Assembly (NCBI RefSeq): GCF_000158175.1
Contig: NZ_DS999411.1
Span: 2,801,446-2,865,181 of the forward strand
DNA length: 63,736 bases
Direction: 5' to 3'
From: Luminiphilus syltensis NOR5-1B
Lineage (GTDB): Bacteria > Pseudomonadota > Gammaproteobacteria > Pseudomonadales > Halieaceae
A program made the position numbers and the translations under genes. Numbering within the stretch: the first letter of the stretch is position 1; every line of letters starts with the position of its first letter. The notes beneath the pieces were generated by a model that had not been told where the DNA came from, ran no database searches, and saw only the letters and a program-made list of their open reading frames with translations. Below, piece by piece: positions 43,449 through 52,451 of this stretch.

Positions 43449-44504
43449 ATGTCAAGACCCACCCTGTTATCGATAGATCTCGATGCCCTGGTTCACAACG
43501 CGAAATTGTGTCAATCGCTGGCGGCCCCCAGTCGCTTCATGGCGGTGATCAAAGCGGATGCCTATGGGCATGGCGCCGTACCGTGCGCACGGGCACTACG
43601 CGGCATTGCCGACGCCTTCGCGGTCGCCCTTGTTGAGGAAGCGGTAGAACTGCGCGCGGCAGGAATATCCGAACCTATCCTGGTGATGGAAGGCCTGTTC
43701 TCTGCCGACGATATGCGCCACATTGTTGAGCATAAGCTGTGGCCGGTTATCCATAGCCGGCATCAATTGGACTACCTATCACCTGAACACCATGGCACGC
43801 CGCTGTGGCTGAAAATTGATACCGGTATGCATCGCCTTGGTATAGAGCCCGAAAAGTTACCTCAGATGCTGAGCCGGATTCGCGAGCTGGGTTTCTCGGA
43901 TATCACTCTCATGTCCCATCTCGGGGATGCAGAGAATCCGGATACGGCATTAAGCCAGCGTCAGATCGACGCCTGGCAGAACATCACCGGCCAACATTCC
44001 AGCGTCACCAGCCTGTGTAACTCAGCGGCGGTCGCGCAGCGGTCGGTGCCGGAGTCCAGCTGGGTTCGTGCCGGCTACATGCTCTATGGTGGGCAGACCA
44101 CTCCGAATCCACTGCCTCTAAAGCCGGTCATGTCTTTCCAGTCGGCGGTTATGGCCCTGAGGACAATCGCTGCGGGCGAGACCGTGGGCTATGGGGGACG
44201 CTGGTGTGCACAGAGACCCAGCGTTATCGCCACCGTCGCTGCGGGCTATGCCGATGGATACCCGCGATCCGCCGAGGATGGTACGCCGGTTAACATCGGC
44301 GGAGAAATAGCGCCCCTGGTCGGCCGCGTTTCCATGGATATGGTCACCGTAGATGTCACCGACCTCCCCGGGGTAAAGATAGGTACCCCGGCCCTATTGT
44401 GGGGGGCAAGTCCTACCATCGATGATGTCGCCAATAGGGCCGGTACCATCGGCTATGAGCTGACTGCGAGGATGCCGCCACGAACCCCGCGGACCTACGG
44501 GTAA
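43449..44504 (+). CDS. alr: alanine racemase
   Basis: 351 residues, typical of gammaproteobacterial Alr/DadX. PLP Lys35 in 'AVIKADAYGHGAVP', the second base Tyr248 in 'GETVGYGGRW', 'AAGYADGYPRSAEDGTPV' and 'GRVSMDMVTVDVTDLPGVK'. Interconverts L- and D-alanine. Fourteen bases after the transaminase gene, last member of the seven-gene run. Whether this is the housekeeping or a catabolic (DadX-like) copy cannot be told; operon context favours a catabolic or balancing role. Confidence 0.95.
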   Translation: MSRPTLLSIDLDALVHNAKLCQSLAAPSRFMAVIKADAYGHGAVPCARALRGIADAFAVALVEEAVELRAAGISEPILVMEGLFSADDMRHIVEHKLWPVIHSRHQLDYLSPEHHGTPLWLKIDTGMHRLGIEPEKLPQMLSRIRELGFSDITLMSHLGDAENPDTALSQRQIDAWQNITGQHSSVTSLCNSAAVAQRSVPESSWVRAGYMLYGGQTTPNPLPLKPVMSFQSAVMALRTIAAGETVGYGGRWCAQRPSVIATVAAGYADGYPRSAEDGTPVNIGGEIAPLVGRVSMDMVTVDVTDLPGVKIGTPALLWGASPTIDDVANRAGTIGYELTARMPPRTPRTYG

Positions 44505-44630
44505 ACGACCGCACTCGTGCGCCGAGGCCACAATCACCGTGATAAAGTGGCTACCGGGGATTGCAGAGCCGTAATTCGAGGCACGGTATGTGGCTGTTTA
44601 TTTACTACTCAATTCAAGGGATGACCCATT

Positions 44631-46139
44631 GTGGCGCCATATCGATCGAAACCCCTCGCTGAAGGCGACTTACTTGCCGCCATCGATCTTGGCAGTAACT
44701 CCTTTCACCTCATTGTTGCCCGTGTTGAGCACGGGGAAGTTCGTCCGGTGCATACCCTCGCCGAGCGCGTCCAACTCGGTGCGGGGCTAAAGAAATCGAA
44801 ACTCGATTCTGATGCCATAGCCCGGGGACTCGCCTGTCTCGCGCGATTCGGCCAATTGCTGGACAGTGTCGAGCCGCGACGTATCAGAGTGGTCGGTACC
44901 AATGCCCTGCGTCAGGCGAAAAACTATCGATCGTTTACCGAGCCCGCCGCCAAACTACTGGGGGTTCCTGTCGATGTTGTCTACGGTCGCGAAGAAGCGC
45001 GCCTGGTCTATCTGGGCGTCGCCCATACCCTCGCCGATGACGAACATTCGCGGCTTGTTATTGATATTGGTGGTGGTAGTACGGAATTCATCGTTGGGCA
45101 GCGATTTGAACCCATTCGTTTGCAAAGTCTGCAACTCGGTTGCGTCAGCTATACCCAGCGTTTTTTCCCCAAGGGCGTCATCAGCAAACAACACTTCAAA
45201 AACGCCTATGACCAGGCGCGCCTCGAGGTTTCTCATATCAGAAAGCAATTCGACGCGCGGCACTGGAAAGAGTGCGTAGGTTCGTCGGGAACACTGCAGG
45301 CGATCGAGGCGCTCGCAAAGAGCTCCGGGCTGACCAGCGGAGGAATCGACAGCGCGGCACTGAAGGCGTTGCGAAAGGCCCTGTTGGGTTTTGAAACCAT
45401 GGCCGACATAAAGCTTGAAGGGTTGAGTGAAAAACGCAGGGATGTCATTGCCGCCGGTGTCGCCATCACTCAGGCAATATTTGACGGACTGGATATTGAT
45501 CAGATGCGTACGTCAAGTGGCGCACTTCGTGAGGGCGTCATCTACGATCTCATGGGGAGATTAAGCCACGAAGATGTGCGTGAACGCTCGATAGCAGCAA
45601 TGCTGCAACGCTATAAATCCGACGAAACGGTCGCGGAGCTGGTCTCGCGACGGGTGGGCTATCTTGCCGAGCGCGTACAGGACGCCTGGAAACTCAGTGA
45701 TGCCAATATCGAGCTACTGCGCTGGGCGGGTCGTAGCCATGAGATTGGGATTGCGATTGCACAGAAACACTATCATCGGCACTCGGCTTATTTGCTGCTG
45801 AACTCAGATCTGCCCGGTTTCTCACAGAATGAGCAGGAGATAATGGCGACGCTCGTAAAGGGACTCCAGGGAAAAATTCGGGACGATCTGCTGGAAGACA
45901 TTCCGAAGAATGAGCGCGAAAAAATATCGCGCATGATTGCGCTCCTGCGATTGGCGGTGGTTTTCAAATATGTTGAATCCCTGGTGACGCTACCCGACTT
46001 TTCCGTTGAGGTCAGCGATAATACACTGACCCTCACCTTCCCTGACGGCTGGCACGATCTGCACCCGCTGACCACCTGGGAGATCAAGGAGAGCGAAGCG
46101 GCAATGAAAAAGCTAGGCGTTAAATTAAAATTGGCCTAA
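44631..46139 (+). CDS. ppx: exopolyphosphatase
   Basis: 502 residues with GTG start at 44631 and AAGGGA nine bases upstream. Ppx/GppA family: ASKHA phosphatase domain with 'AAIDLGSNSFHLIVARVEHG' near 15-35, 'VVGTNALRQAKN' near 86, 'VVYGREEARLVYLGVAHTL' near 115 (catalytic Glu in GREEARL), 'VIDIGGGSTEFIVG' near 143 and 'GSSGTLQAIEAL' near 218. A C-terminal HD-like helical domain (about 310-500) distinguishes full-length Ppx. It removes terminal phosphate from polyphosphate. The next gene is an alkaline phosphatase. Confidence 0.96.
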   Translation: MAPYRSKPLAEGDLLAAIDLGSNSFHLIVARVEHGEVRPVHTLAERVQLGAGLKKSKLDSDAIARGLACLARFGQLLDSVEPRRIRVVGTNALRQAKNYRSFTEPAAKLLGVPVDVVYGREEARLVYLGVAHTLADDEHSRLVIDIGGGSTEFIVGQRFEPIRLQSLQLGCVSYTQRFFPKGVISKQHFKNAYDQARLEVSHIRKQFDARHWKECVGSSGTLQAIEALAKSSGLTSGGIDSAALKALRKALLGFETMADIKLEGLSEKRRDVIAAGVAITQAIFDGLDIDQMRTSSGALREGVIYDLMGRLSHEDVRERSIAAMLQRYKSDETVAELVSRRVGYLAERVQDAWKLSDANIELLRWAGRSHEIGIAIAQKHYHRHSAYLLLNSDLPGFSQNEQEIMATLVKGLQGKIRDDLLEDIPKNEREKISRMIALLRLAVVFKYVESLVTLPDFSVEVSDNTLTLTFPDGWHDLHPLTTWEIKESEAAMKKLGVKLKLA

Positions 46140-46224
46140 TGACAGCGAACCTTCCCCGTACCACAATCACCGTCACCAATACCCTCGAATGTCCTGTAGC
46201 CACCGATTGCGACTGGAACTGGAA

Positions 46225-47634
46225 ATGAAGTATCGGCCTTTTTTTATGTTGCTCACCGCTCTACTTGCATCTTTGGTGCAGGCAGAGTCCAGCAATTCTG
46301 AAGAGCCACGGGCAGTTATCCTGCTCATCGGTGATGGCCTGGGGCCCCAGCAACTCACCATGGCCCGCAATTACCTCACCGGGAGTGCCGGACAGCTACT
46401 GGTGGATACCGCACCGGTCTATGCCTCCATTCAGATTGAGACCGAGGCAGCCGATGGCACGCCGCTCTATGTTCCCGACTCCGCCAATACCGGCACCGCC
46501 ATGGCCTCGGGTGTTGTGACCAATATCAACCATGTGGGCGTAAGACCCGACGGCACCCCGGTCACCTCGATTATTGAGGCCGCCTCACGTGCCGGTTATC
46601 GCACCGGCATCATTACCACCGCCGCAGTGACCGATGCCACCCCGGCGACTTTCCTCGCTCACATCTCGCATGACGACTGTGAAAATCCAGCGGTCATTCT
46701 TGGCGGCACTGTCTATGGAAGGCACTTCCCGGGCTGCCCCGAAGAAGCCACCGAAAATGGCGGGCCGGGGTCAACCGCGGAGCAAATCGCAAAGTCCCCG
46801 GTTGACCTGTTGCTTGGCGGTGGACGAGTGCATTTTTTACCCACCATTGCCGGTAGTAACCAGCGCGTGAGGGATGCAGCCTCCGAAAATGGCTTTCTGG
46901 TAGTCGACCGACTTGGGCAGTTGGACGCGCTCACCCCGGGACAACGTGCACTGGGCTTATTGGCAAAGGAAAATCTAAAGGTCCGAATGCGCGGCTCCGG
47001 TAGCCGCAAGGCCGAACCCGTGACACTCACGGATCCGTCCAATCCTAATGCGCCTGTTATTCTTCCACCGCCGATGAGCTGCGAACCCAATCCCGAATTT
47101 GGTGATACACCCACACTACGGCAAATGACCGCAACAGCGTTGCGACTGCTCTCGGCCGAGAATCCAAAAGGCTTTTTCCTCATGGTGGAATCCGCCTCAA
47201 TCGACAAACAAAGCCATCAACGTAATCCCTGCGGCGCCATCGGCGAAGTCCAGCAGCTCGAAGAGGCACTGGCTGAGGCTCTGAAGTTTACCGAGTCCCA
47301 TCCTCGAACCTTGATACTGGTCACAGCCGACCACTCCCACGGCGTACAAATCGTGCCCGAACCGAGTGCCTACGGTGGTGGCGCCGCAGAGGGCGTGCAT
47401 TCCCCCGGGAAAATTGCCCGTCTCAAGACCCCGGAAGGCGGGCTGATGCGGCTCAACTATGGCGTCAATAATTATGCGGTGACCGAACACACGGGAGCCA
47501 ACGTAGCCCTTTTCGGTAATGCCGAGGCCAAGGGCCTCGTAACACCGTATATGCGCCAACGTGAGATTCACACGGTCATGATGCGTTATCTGTCGCTGGC
47601 CCCTCAACCGACATCGTCAAATACCCATGAGTAA
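46225..47634 (+). CDS. alkaline phosphatase (PhoA-like), secreted
   Basis: 469 residues starting at the ATG at 46225, which gives a clean signal peptide (MKYRPFFMLLTALLASLVQA); the frame is open 12 codons further. Metal site 'VILLIGDGLGPQQ' near 31-43, nucleophile Ser86 in 'VPDSANTGTAMASG', then 'ITTAAVTDATPATFLAH', 'GFFLMVESASIDKQSHQRN' and 'ILVTADHSHGVQIV' giving the Asp/His zinc ligands, and 'VTEHTGANVALF' with the last His. Periplasmic phosphomonoesterase. No Pho box was recognised in the 85 bp before it; location after ppx suggests phosphate metabolism. Confidence 0.92.
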   Translation: MKYRPFFMLLTALLASLVQAESSNSEEPRAVILLIGDGLGPQQLTMARNYLTGSAGQLLVDTAPVYASIQIETEAADGTPLYVPDSANTGTAMASGVVTNINHVGVRPDGTPVTSIIEAASRAGYRTGIITTAAVTDATPATFLAHISHDDCENPAVILGGTVYGRHFPGCPEEATENGGPGSTAEQIAKSPVDLLLGGGRVHFLPTIAGSNQRVRDAASENGFLVVDRLGQLDALTPGQRALGLLAKENLKVRMRGSGSRKAEPVTLTDPSNPNAPVILPPPMSCEPNPEFGDTPTLRQMTATALRLLSAENPKGFFLMVESASIDKQSHQRNPCGAIGEVQQLEEALAEALKFTESHPRTLILVTADHSHGVQIVPEPSAYGGGAAEGVHSPGKIARLKTPEGGLMRLNYGVNNYAVTEHTGANVALFGNAEAKGLVTPYMRQREIHTVMMRYLSLAPQPTSSNTHE

Positions 47635-48667
47635 TCCCATGCAACTGAACAGTATTAATGGCAGGACCGTTTCAAAGCTGTGCCTCGGCACCATGACCTG
47701 GGGCCAGCAAAACTCCGAGGCAGACGCCCACGCGCAAATTGAATACGCGCTCGACAATGGCATCAATTTTATGGATACCGCAGAGATGTATGCGGTACCA
47801 CCGACTCCGGAAACACAGGGACTGACCGAGCAGTACATTGGAACCTGGTTTAAAAAAACGGGCCGGCGGGACGACTGGATACTCGCCACCAAAGCCGCGG
47901 GGCCGAGTGAGCATATGGCTTATCTTCGGGGCGGTCCTCGCCATACCCGTGAGCATCTTGAGGCGGCTGTCGATGCCTCACTGCAACGCCTGCAAACCGA
48001 GACCATCGACCTTTATCAACTGCACTGGCCCGATCGACATACCAATACCTTCGGACAGCTCGAGTATGTTCACCAGGAGGCAGATGAGACCCCTGTTGAG
48101 GATACGCTGCGCGCACTGGAGTCATTGGTTAACGCCGGAAAAATTCGTGCCGTAGGACTTTCGAACGAGACGCCGTGGGGCATCATGTCGTTTTTGCGAG
48201 AGTCCGAGAAGCACGGCTTGCCACATGTGCAAAGCGTACAGAACGCCTACTCCCTGCTCAATCGAGTCTTTGAAATCGGTCACGCGGAGATTGCACACCG
48301 AGAAAACGTGGGGCTACTGGCCTATTCCCCCCTGGCCATGGGCCTGCTAACCGGCAAGTACCGCAACGGCGCCAAACCGGAAGGGTCGAGGCTCGCGTTA
48401 TTCGAGCGCTTCGTCCGCTACGGCAGCGAGCAGGCCATGGAAGCCGCGGACGCCTATTGTGATTTGGCGGAGCAACATGGGCTGCTGCCCGAACAAATGG
48501 CCCTCGCCTTCGTCAGTTCGCGACCTTTTGTTCTCTCCAATATTATTGGCGCCACCACGCTGGATCAGCTGGCGAGAAACATCGGCAGCAGTACCCTAAG
48601 TTTGGACGACGAGGTCATCAACGGTATCGAAGCCATCCACCGCAGGTTGACCAATCCAGCCCCCTGA
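47627..48667 (+). CDS. aldo/keto reductase, Tas-like
   Basis: 346 residues, TIM-barrel AKR of the Tas/YajO group. 'LCLGTMTWGQQNSEADAHAQIEYALDNGINFMDTAEMYAVPPTPETQGLTEQYIG' holds the Tas signature and catalytic Asp/Tyr; 'ILATKAAGPSEHMAYLRGG' gives the Lys; 'QLHWPDRHTN' the His; 'VGLLAYSPLAMGLLTGKY' and 'NIIGATTLDQL' bind NADP. Overlaps the phosphatase gene by eight bases, so likely cotranscribed although a functional link is not obvious. Confidence 0.93.
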   Translation: MSNPMQLNSINGRTVSKLCLGTMTWGQQNSEADAHAQIEYALDNGINFMDTAEMYAVPPTPETQGLTEQYIGTWFKKTGRRDDWILATKAAGPSEHMAYLRGGPRHTREHLEAAVDASLQRLQTETIDLYQLHWPDRHTNTFGQLEYVHQEADETPVEDTLRALESLVNAGKIRAVGLSNETPWGIMSFLRESEKHGLPHVQSVQNAYSLLNRVFEIGHAEIAHRENVGLLAYSPLAMGLLTGKYRNGAKPEGSRLALFERFVRYGSEQAMEAADAYCDLAEQHGLLPEQMALAFVSSRPFVLSNIIGATTLDQLARNIGSSTLSLDDEVINGIEAIHRRLTNPAP

Positions 48668-48686
48668 TGGGCTGGAGCGCCATGTG

Positions 48687-49613
48687 CTACAGATTGACCC
48701 AGCTGTTTAAGGAACGAAGCCTGAAGTCAACGCCGCCCCAGTTCAATATCGCGCTGTCGGTTAGAATTTCCTTGACCAGAAAGCCCTTCACCCGCTGTCC
48801 TTCAGCAACCGTTTGTCCGTTAATAACCAGCGAGGAGGTACCATCGGACCGGTAGTCATGAAGCGTGTATAGCACTGAAGGTATCTTGTCTTTCTGTTGC
48901 TGCGAGAGATCCTCAAGTAAGGGAACGGGATGCGGGGCCAGTGTGGGTCTGCCGAGCTCGCCCTGCGCTTTTCGCAGTATCGCCTCAAGGTCTATGGGCG
49001 ATTCCTCGGTCTCACCGCTTGGCGGGGATGTGTCGCCGGCGACCTGAGCGACGTCTCTGCCCGTTAACTCCTCATCGGGCGTATCGACGACGCGCCCGGC
49101 AGTTGATGCCACCGTTTCACCCGCCTCGATTGATCCCTCCTCCCGATACAGCGCAGCAATCGCAGACGAGTTGCCGGTGCGTTCCGAGGAGTCCGGCGTG
49201 GGTAGCACCGGCGCTATTGCTTTCGGGATTACCTCAGGGGTATTCGCGTTATCCGCACCGGGATCCCGGGCATTGCGATCCAACCCGGGCGCCTGACCCT
49301 GTGCTGTGCCTGCCGATAGAGCCGGCTGAATTGATGAGGATGGCGAAGTTGACTGCGGTAGTACAGCGGGCGGCCTACTCGCCGACTCACTGGAGACCAA
49401 AGGTACCGGTGCGACACTCCGGGAAGACCAAAACACCCAGACGCCCAACGCCAGTAACAGCACGACCAGAATCGCGATGAGCCACAGGGGTACCTGAACC
49501 CCCGCGGGCGATAATCGGGGTACCTGATGCTCGGTATCCACAGAGGGCATGAGTTCATTGTTGTTGGCATCCTGACGGCGCTTACGCTGCAGTGCATCGA
49601 GAATCATTGACAC
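48687..49613 (-). CDS. gspB: general secretion pathway protein B (GspB)
   Basis: 308 residues. Canonical GspB N-terminus MSMILDALQRKRRQ (cytoplasmic), one transmembrane helix about 43-64, a long Pro/Ser/Glu-rich periplasmic linker about 68-220, and a C-terminal GspB domain ('SVLYTLHDYRSDGTSSLVINGQTVAEGQRVKGFLVKEILTDSAILNWGGVDFRL'). GspB with GspA helps insert the type II secretin through peptidoglycan. It lies four bases after gspA; no other type II secretion gene is in the window. Confidence 0.9.
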   Translation of the reverse strand: MSMILDALQRKRRQDANNNELMPSVDTEHQVPRLSPAGVQVPLWLIAILVVLLLALGVWVFWSSRSVAPVPLVSSESASRPPAVLPQSTSPSSSIQPALSAGTAQGQAPGLDRNARDPGADNANTPEVIPKAIAPVLPTPDSSERTGNSSAIAALYREEGSIEAGETVASTAGRVVDTPDEELTGRDVAQVAGDTSPPSGETEESPIDLEAILRKAQGELGRPTLAPHPVPLLEDLSQQQKDKIPSVLYTLHDYRSDGTSSLVINGQTVAEGQRVKGFLVKEILTDSAILNWGGVDFRLRSLNSWVNL

Positions 49614-49617
49614 AGGC

Positions 49618-51261
49618 CTACCCCTCGCCCTTTACGCGTTCAAAACGCGCTCTGGCAAGATCGCCAGTGGCCATACGGCCCAGCCGCTGGTTGAGTCGCA
49701 TCATCGTTGCCGCCCCAACCACACCGTCGGCAGCGAGGCCCTCACTGCGCTGGAAAAGCCTCACCCTCGCTTCAAGTCGTTGATTGAAACGCGTCTCCGC
49801 AAGCGGGGTCGCCTGATCGTCGAGCTCAGCGAAATCCCGAGCGACGAGCGTCACCACCGGCGATTCATCCCCGAGACCCACAGGGCCTGACCAGTCCTCG
49901 GGGGGCTGCCATAACCAGAGATAACCGCCCTGCCAGCGTGATGCGAGCGAAACCAATGCCACGCGCACAAGAGCATCACCGGCAACCACCGTTGCCTGAT
50001 CATCATGAAAGGCCAGGACAACCGTTGCTGCACTGAATCGATCCGGGGTCTGCATGTCGAGCAGAACCGGCCGGTTGGCACCTCGCAGAGCATCCCAGGT
50101 AGACGCACGATCTCTGACACACTGCATACCCGTGGTGATCCGCTCGCTACAGACATCCTGCACCGGAGGCGCGTCGGTGTGCAGTTGCCAGAAAATGGAC
50201 TCGGCTTGTGCACGCGGGAGTAACCAGGGCTCGATCGAGGGGCCCACTGTCGCCGCATCGGCTGCTATCGAGGATGTCTGGGGTGCAACAACGACAGGGT
50301 TGGAATTACCCGGACTGGATACCGGTGGCGACTCCGAAACCATGCGTCGATCCTGAGTATAAAAGAGCCCGACAAGAACGAGCCCCAGCAGCACCATGAT
50401 CGTGACCGCCAACATCGCAGTCCCCGGGAGTCTTCCACTTCGTTGCGCCGCTCCAAAAGCCTCGTTTGCCGCATCAGTCACAAGACGCTTATCGACCCGT
50501 GAGGCTCCCCGGCCATAGGCGCCAAGCAAGGCCCGGTCGCACAGCAGGTTGATGCGACGGGGAATACCGTCGGTTTGCCTGTGAATCTGACGAACCACCG
50601 ATGGCGGGAACAATGCCTCGCCACCCGAAAGCCCGGCGACGCTCAGTCTGTGCGCAATGTAGGCTCCGGTTTCATCAGGATTCAATGGCCTGAGTTCGTA
50701 ACGCGCCGTAATACGCTGGTTCAGTTGCCGCAGCTCCGGGCGACCCAGTTTCGCCGTCAGCTCGGGCTGCCCGATAAGAATAATCTGCAGTAACTTCTGC
50801 TCGTCGGTCTCGAGATTCGTGAGCAGGCGAATCTGCTCGAGCACGTCGAAATCGAGGTGTTGCGCCTCATCGATCATTAACACCGTGCGCCGACCGGCAC
50901 TGTGATTTTGCAGCAGGAAATGATGCAGGGCATCGGTCAACTGCTTGAGACTGGGCGCGCTCGAGGGGTAGTCGACATCAAGCTCATCGCAGACCGTGGC
51001 CAATAGTTCCACCGCACTTAATGCGGGATTGAGTACGATAGCGAGGTCGGTATTCTCCGGCAGTTGCGCGATCAGGCAGCGATTAATCGTCGTCTTGCCC
51101 GTACCGACTTCACCGGTCAGCAGAATAAAGCCGCCGCCGCTGCCAACGCCATACAACAGGTGCGCGAGAGCGTCACGATGTCGTGGACTCATAAACAGGT
51201 ATTTCGGATTTACCGAGATTGAAAACGGCGCTTCCGCAAGCCCGAAGTGCTGGTAATACAT
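49618..51261 (-). CDS. gspA: GspA/ExeA-type AAA ATPase with peptidoglycan-binding domain
   Basis: 547 residues from the ATG at 51261 (MYYQHFGLAEAPFSISVNP, the conserved ExeA start); the frame is open 20 codons further. Walker A 'TGEVGTGKTT' at 49-58, Walker B 'VLMIDEAQHLD' near 125-135, sensor 'LIGQPEL', arginine-finger region 'ITARYELRPL'. One transmembrane helix near 285-305 (AMLAVTIMVLLGLVLVGLFY). The periplasmic part ends in a peptidoglycan-binding type 1 domain ('RVRLFQRSEGLAADGVVGAATMMRLNQRL'). Acts with GspB in secretin assembly. Confidence 0.93.
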   Translation of the reverse strand: MYYQHFGLAEAPFSISVNPKYLFMSPRHRDALAHLLYGVGSGGGFILLTGEVGTGKTTINRCLIAQLPENTDLAIVLNPALSAVELLATVCDELDVDYPSSAPSLKQLTDALHHFLLQNHSAGRRTVLMIDEAQHLDFDVLEQIRLLTNLETDEQKLLQIILIGQPELTAKLGRPELRQLNQRITARYELRPLNPDETGAYIAHRLSVAGLSGGEALFPPSVVRQIHRQTDGIPRRINLLCDRALLGAYGRGASRVDKRLVTDAANEAFGAAQRSGRLPGTAMLAVTIMVLLGLVLVGLFYTQDRRMVSESPPVSSPGNSNPVVVAPQTSSIAADAATVGPSIEPWLLPRAQAESIFWQLHTDAPPVQDVCSERITTGMQCVRDRASTWDALRGANRPVLLDMQTPDRFSAATVVLAFHDDQATVVAGDALVRVALVSLASRWQGGYLWLWQPPEDWSGPVGLGDESPVVTLVARDFAELDDQATPLAETRFNQRLEARVRLFQRSEGLAADGVVGAATMMRLNQRLGRMATGDLARARFERVKGEG

Positions 51262-51340
51262 TGGCGGCTCATCAATAGCGTTGCCCGGATTATGCACTGT
51301 CGCCGACAGCGGAGCTATCAAGGCTTACGTATACTCCGAC

Positions 51341-51376
51341 AACATACTTGAGCGAACAAAAAACATACTGTATGTT
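51341..51376. promoter_or_regulatory. palindromic operator between gspA and the nitronate monooxygenase
   Basis: A perfect 7-1-7 palindrome AACATACTGTATGTT at 51362-51376, plus a half-site AACATACT at 51341-51348 exactly 21 bp upstream, two helical turns. The palindrome ends 45 bp before the monooxygenase ATG and 101 bp from the gspA start. The form is typical of a dimeric regulator such as TetR; no such regulator gene is adjacent, so the binder is unknown. Confidence 0.6.
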
Positions 51377-51421
51377 CAAATTTAATTGTATCCAGTTCAT
51401 CGCTCATTTCGGAGATGTTTC

Positions 51422-52387
51422 ATGGCGTTGCCCCCCGTACTCAGCCAGAACCTGCGGCTGCCCGTTGTCGGGTCACCACTGTTCATTATTTCCAATCCTG
51501 ACCTTGTTATCGCCCAGTGCAAGGCGGGCATTGTCGGCGCCTTCCCCGCATTAAACGCCCGGCCGGAGCCTGTGCTCGAAGAATGGCTGGTGCGCATTAC
51601 CACCGAGCTCGATGCCTACAATCAGGCAAACCCCAACCAACCCGCGGCACCCTTTGCGGTCAACCAGATCGTGCATGGCTCCAATCAACGGCTCCAGCAT
51701 GACCTCGAAATGTGTGTGAAATACAAAGTGCCGATTGTTATCACCTCCCTGGGGGCCAAAGAATTTGTGAATGAGGCCATTCACAGTTACGGGGGGATTG
51801 TTCTTCACGACATCATCAACAATCGATTCGCTAAAAAGGCCATCGAGAAAGGCGCCGATGGGCTGATCGCTGTTGCCGCCGGCGCCGGCGGTCATGCGGG
51901 GACACAATCCCCTTTCGCGCTGATTCAGGAGATTCGCGAGTGGTTCGACGGCCCGGTGCTACTGTCCGGATCGATCGCCAATGGCGCAGCCGTACTCGCC
52001 GCGCAAGCCATGGGGGCGGATCTGGCCTACATCGGCTCTGCCTTTATCGCCACCGACGAGGCGAACGCGGACGCCGCCTACAAACAGGCTATCGTCGACT
52101 ACAACGCCGACGATATTATTTACAGCAGCCTCTTCACCGGTGTGCACGGGAATTATCTCAAGCCCTCGATCATTGCAGCCGGTCTCGACCCTGACAACCT
52201 GCCTGAAAGCGACCCCACGAAAATGGATTTCGGCTCCGGTGGTGATACCGATTCGAAAGCCTGGAAGGATATTTGGGGCTGCGGCCAGGGCATCGGTGCG
52301 GTCCACAAAACGGGCCCTGCTGCCGAATACATCGCCCGCCTGAAGAGCGAATATGCGGCGGCTCGAGACCGCTTAATGGCCTCCTAA
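51422..52387 (+). CDS. nitronate monooxygenase family FMN enzyme
   Basis: 321 residues starting at the ATG at 51422 behind GGAGATG; the frame is open 12 codons further. TIM-barrel of the 2-nitropropane dioxygenase family: 'LRLPVVGSPLFIISNPDLVIAQCKAGIVGAFPALNARP' at the N-terminus, 'GADGLIAVAAGAGGHAGTQSP' near 150-170 (FMN and catalytic His), 'VLLSGSIANGAAVLAAQAMGADLAYIGSAF' near 180-210. Some family members instead are enoyl-ACP reductases (FabK) or trans-acting ER components; the nitronate-type His is present. Under the palindromic operator. Confidence 0.9.
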   Translation: MALPPVLSQNLRLPVVGSPLFIISNPDLVIAQCKAGIVGAFPALNARPEPVLEEWLVRITTELDAYNQANPNQPAAPFAVNQIVHGSNQRLQHDLEMCVKYKVPIVITSLGAKEFVNEAIHSYGGIVLHDIINNRFAKKAIEKGADGLIAVAAGAGGHAGTQSPFALIQEIREWFDGPVLLSGSIANGAAVLAAQAMGADLAYIGSAFIATDEANADAAYKQAIVDYNADDIIYSSLFTGVHGNYLKPSIIAAGLDPDNLPESDPTKMDFGSGGDTDSKAWKDIWGCGQGIGAVHKTGPAAEYIARLKSEYAAARDRLMAS

Positions 52388-52451
52388 CCAGCGACTAATC
52401 TCTCCGCCGCGGCTTTGCGTATAGAGGGGGCTTATTCACAAAAGGTCCACA

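Noticed and set aside
46140-46224. Pho box before the alkaline phosphatase
   Set aside because: No tandem CTGTCAT-like heptamers could be matched; only a loose CCGTCACC is present.
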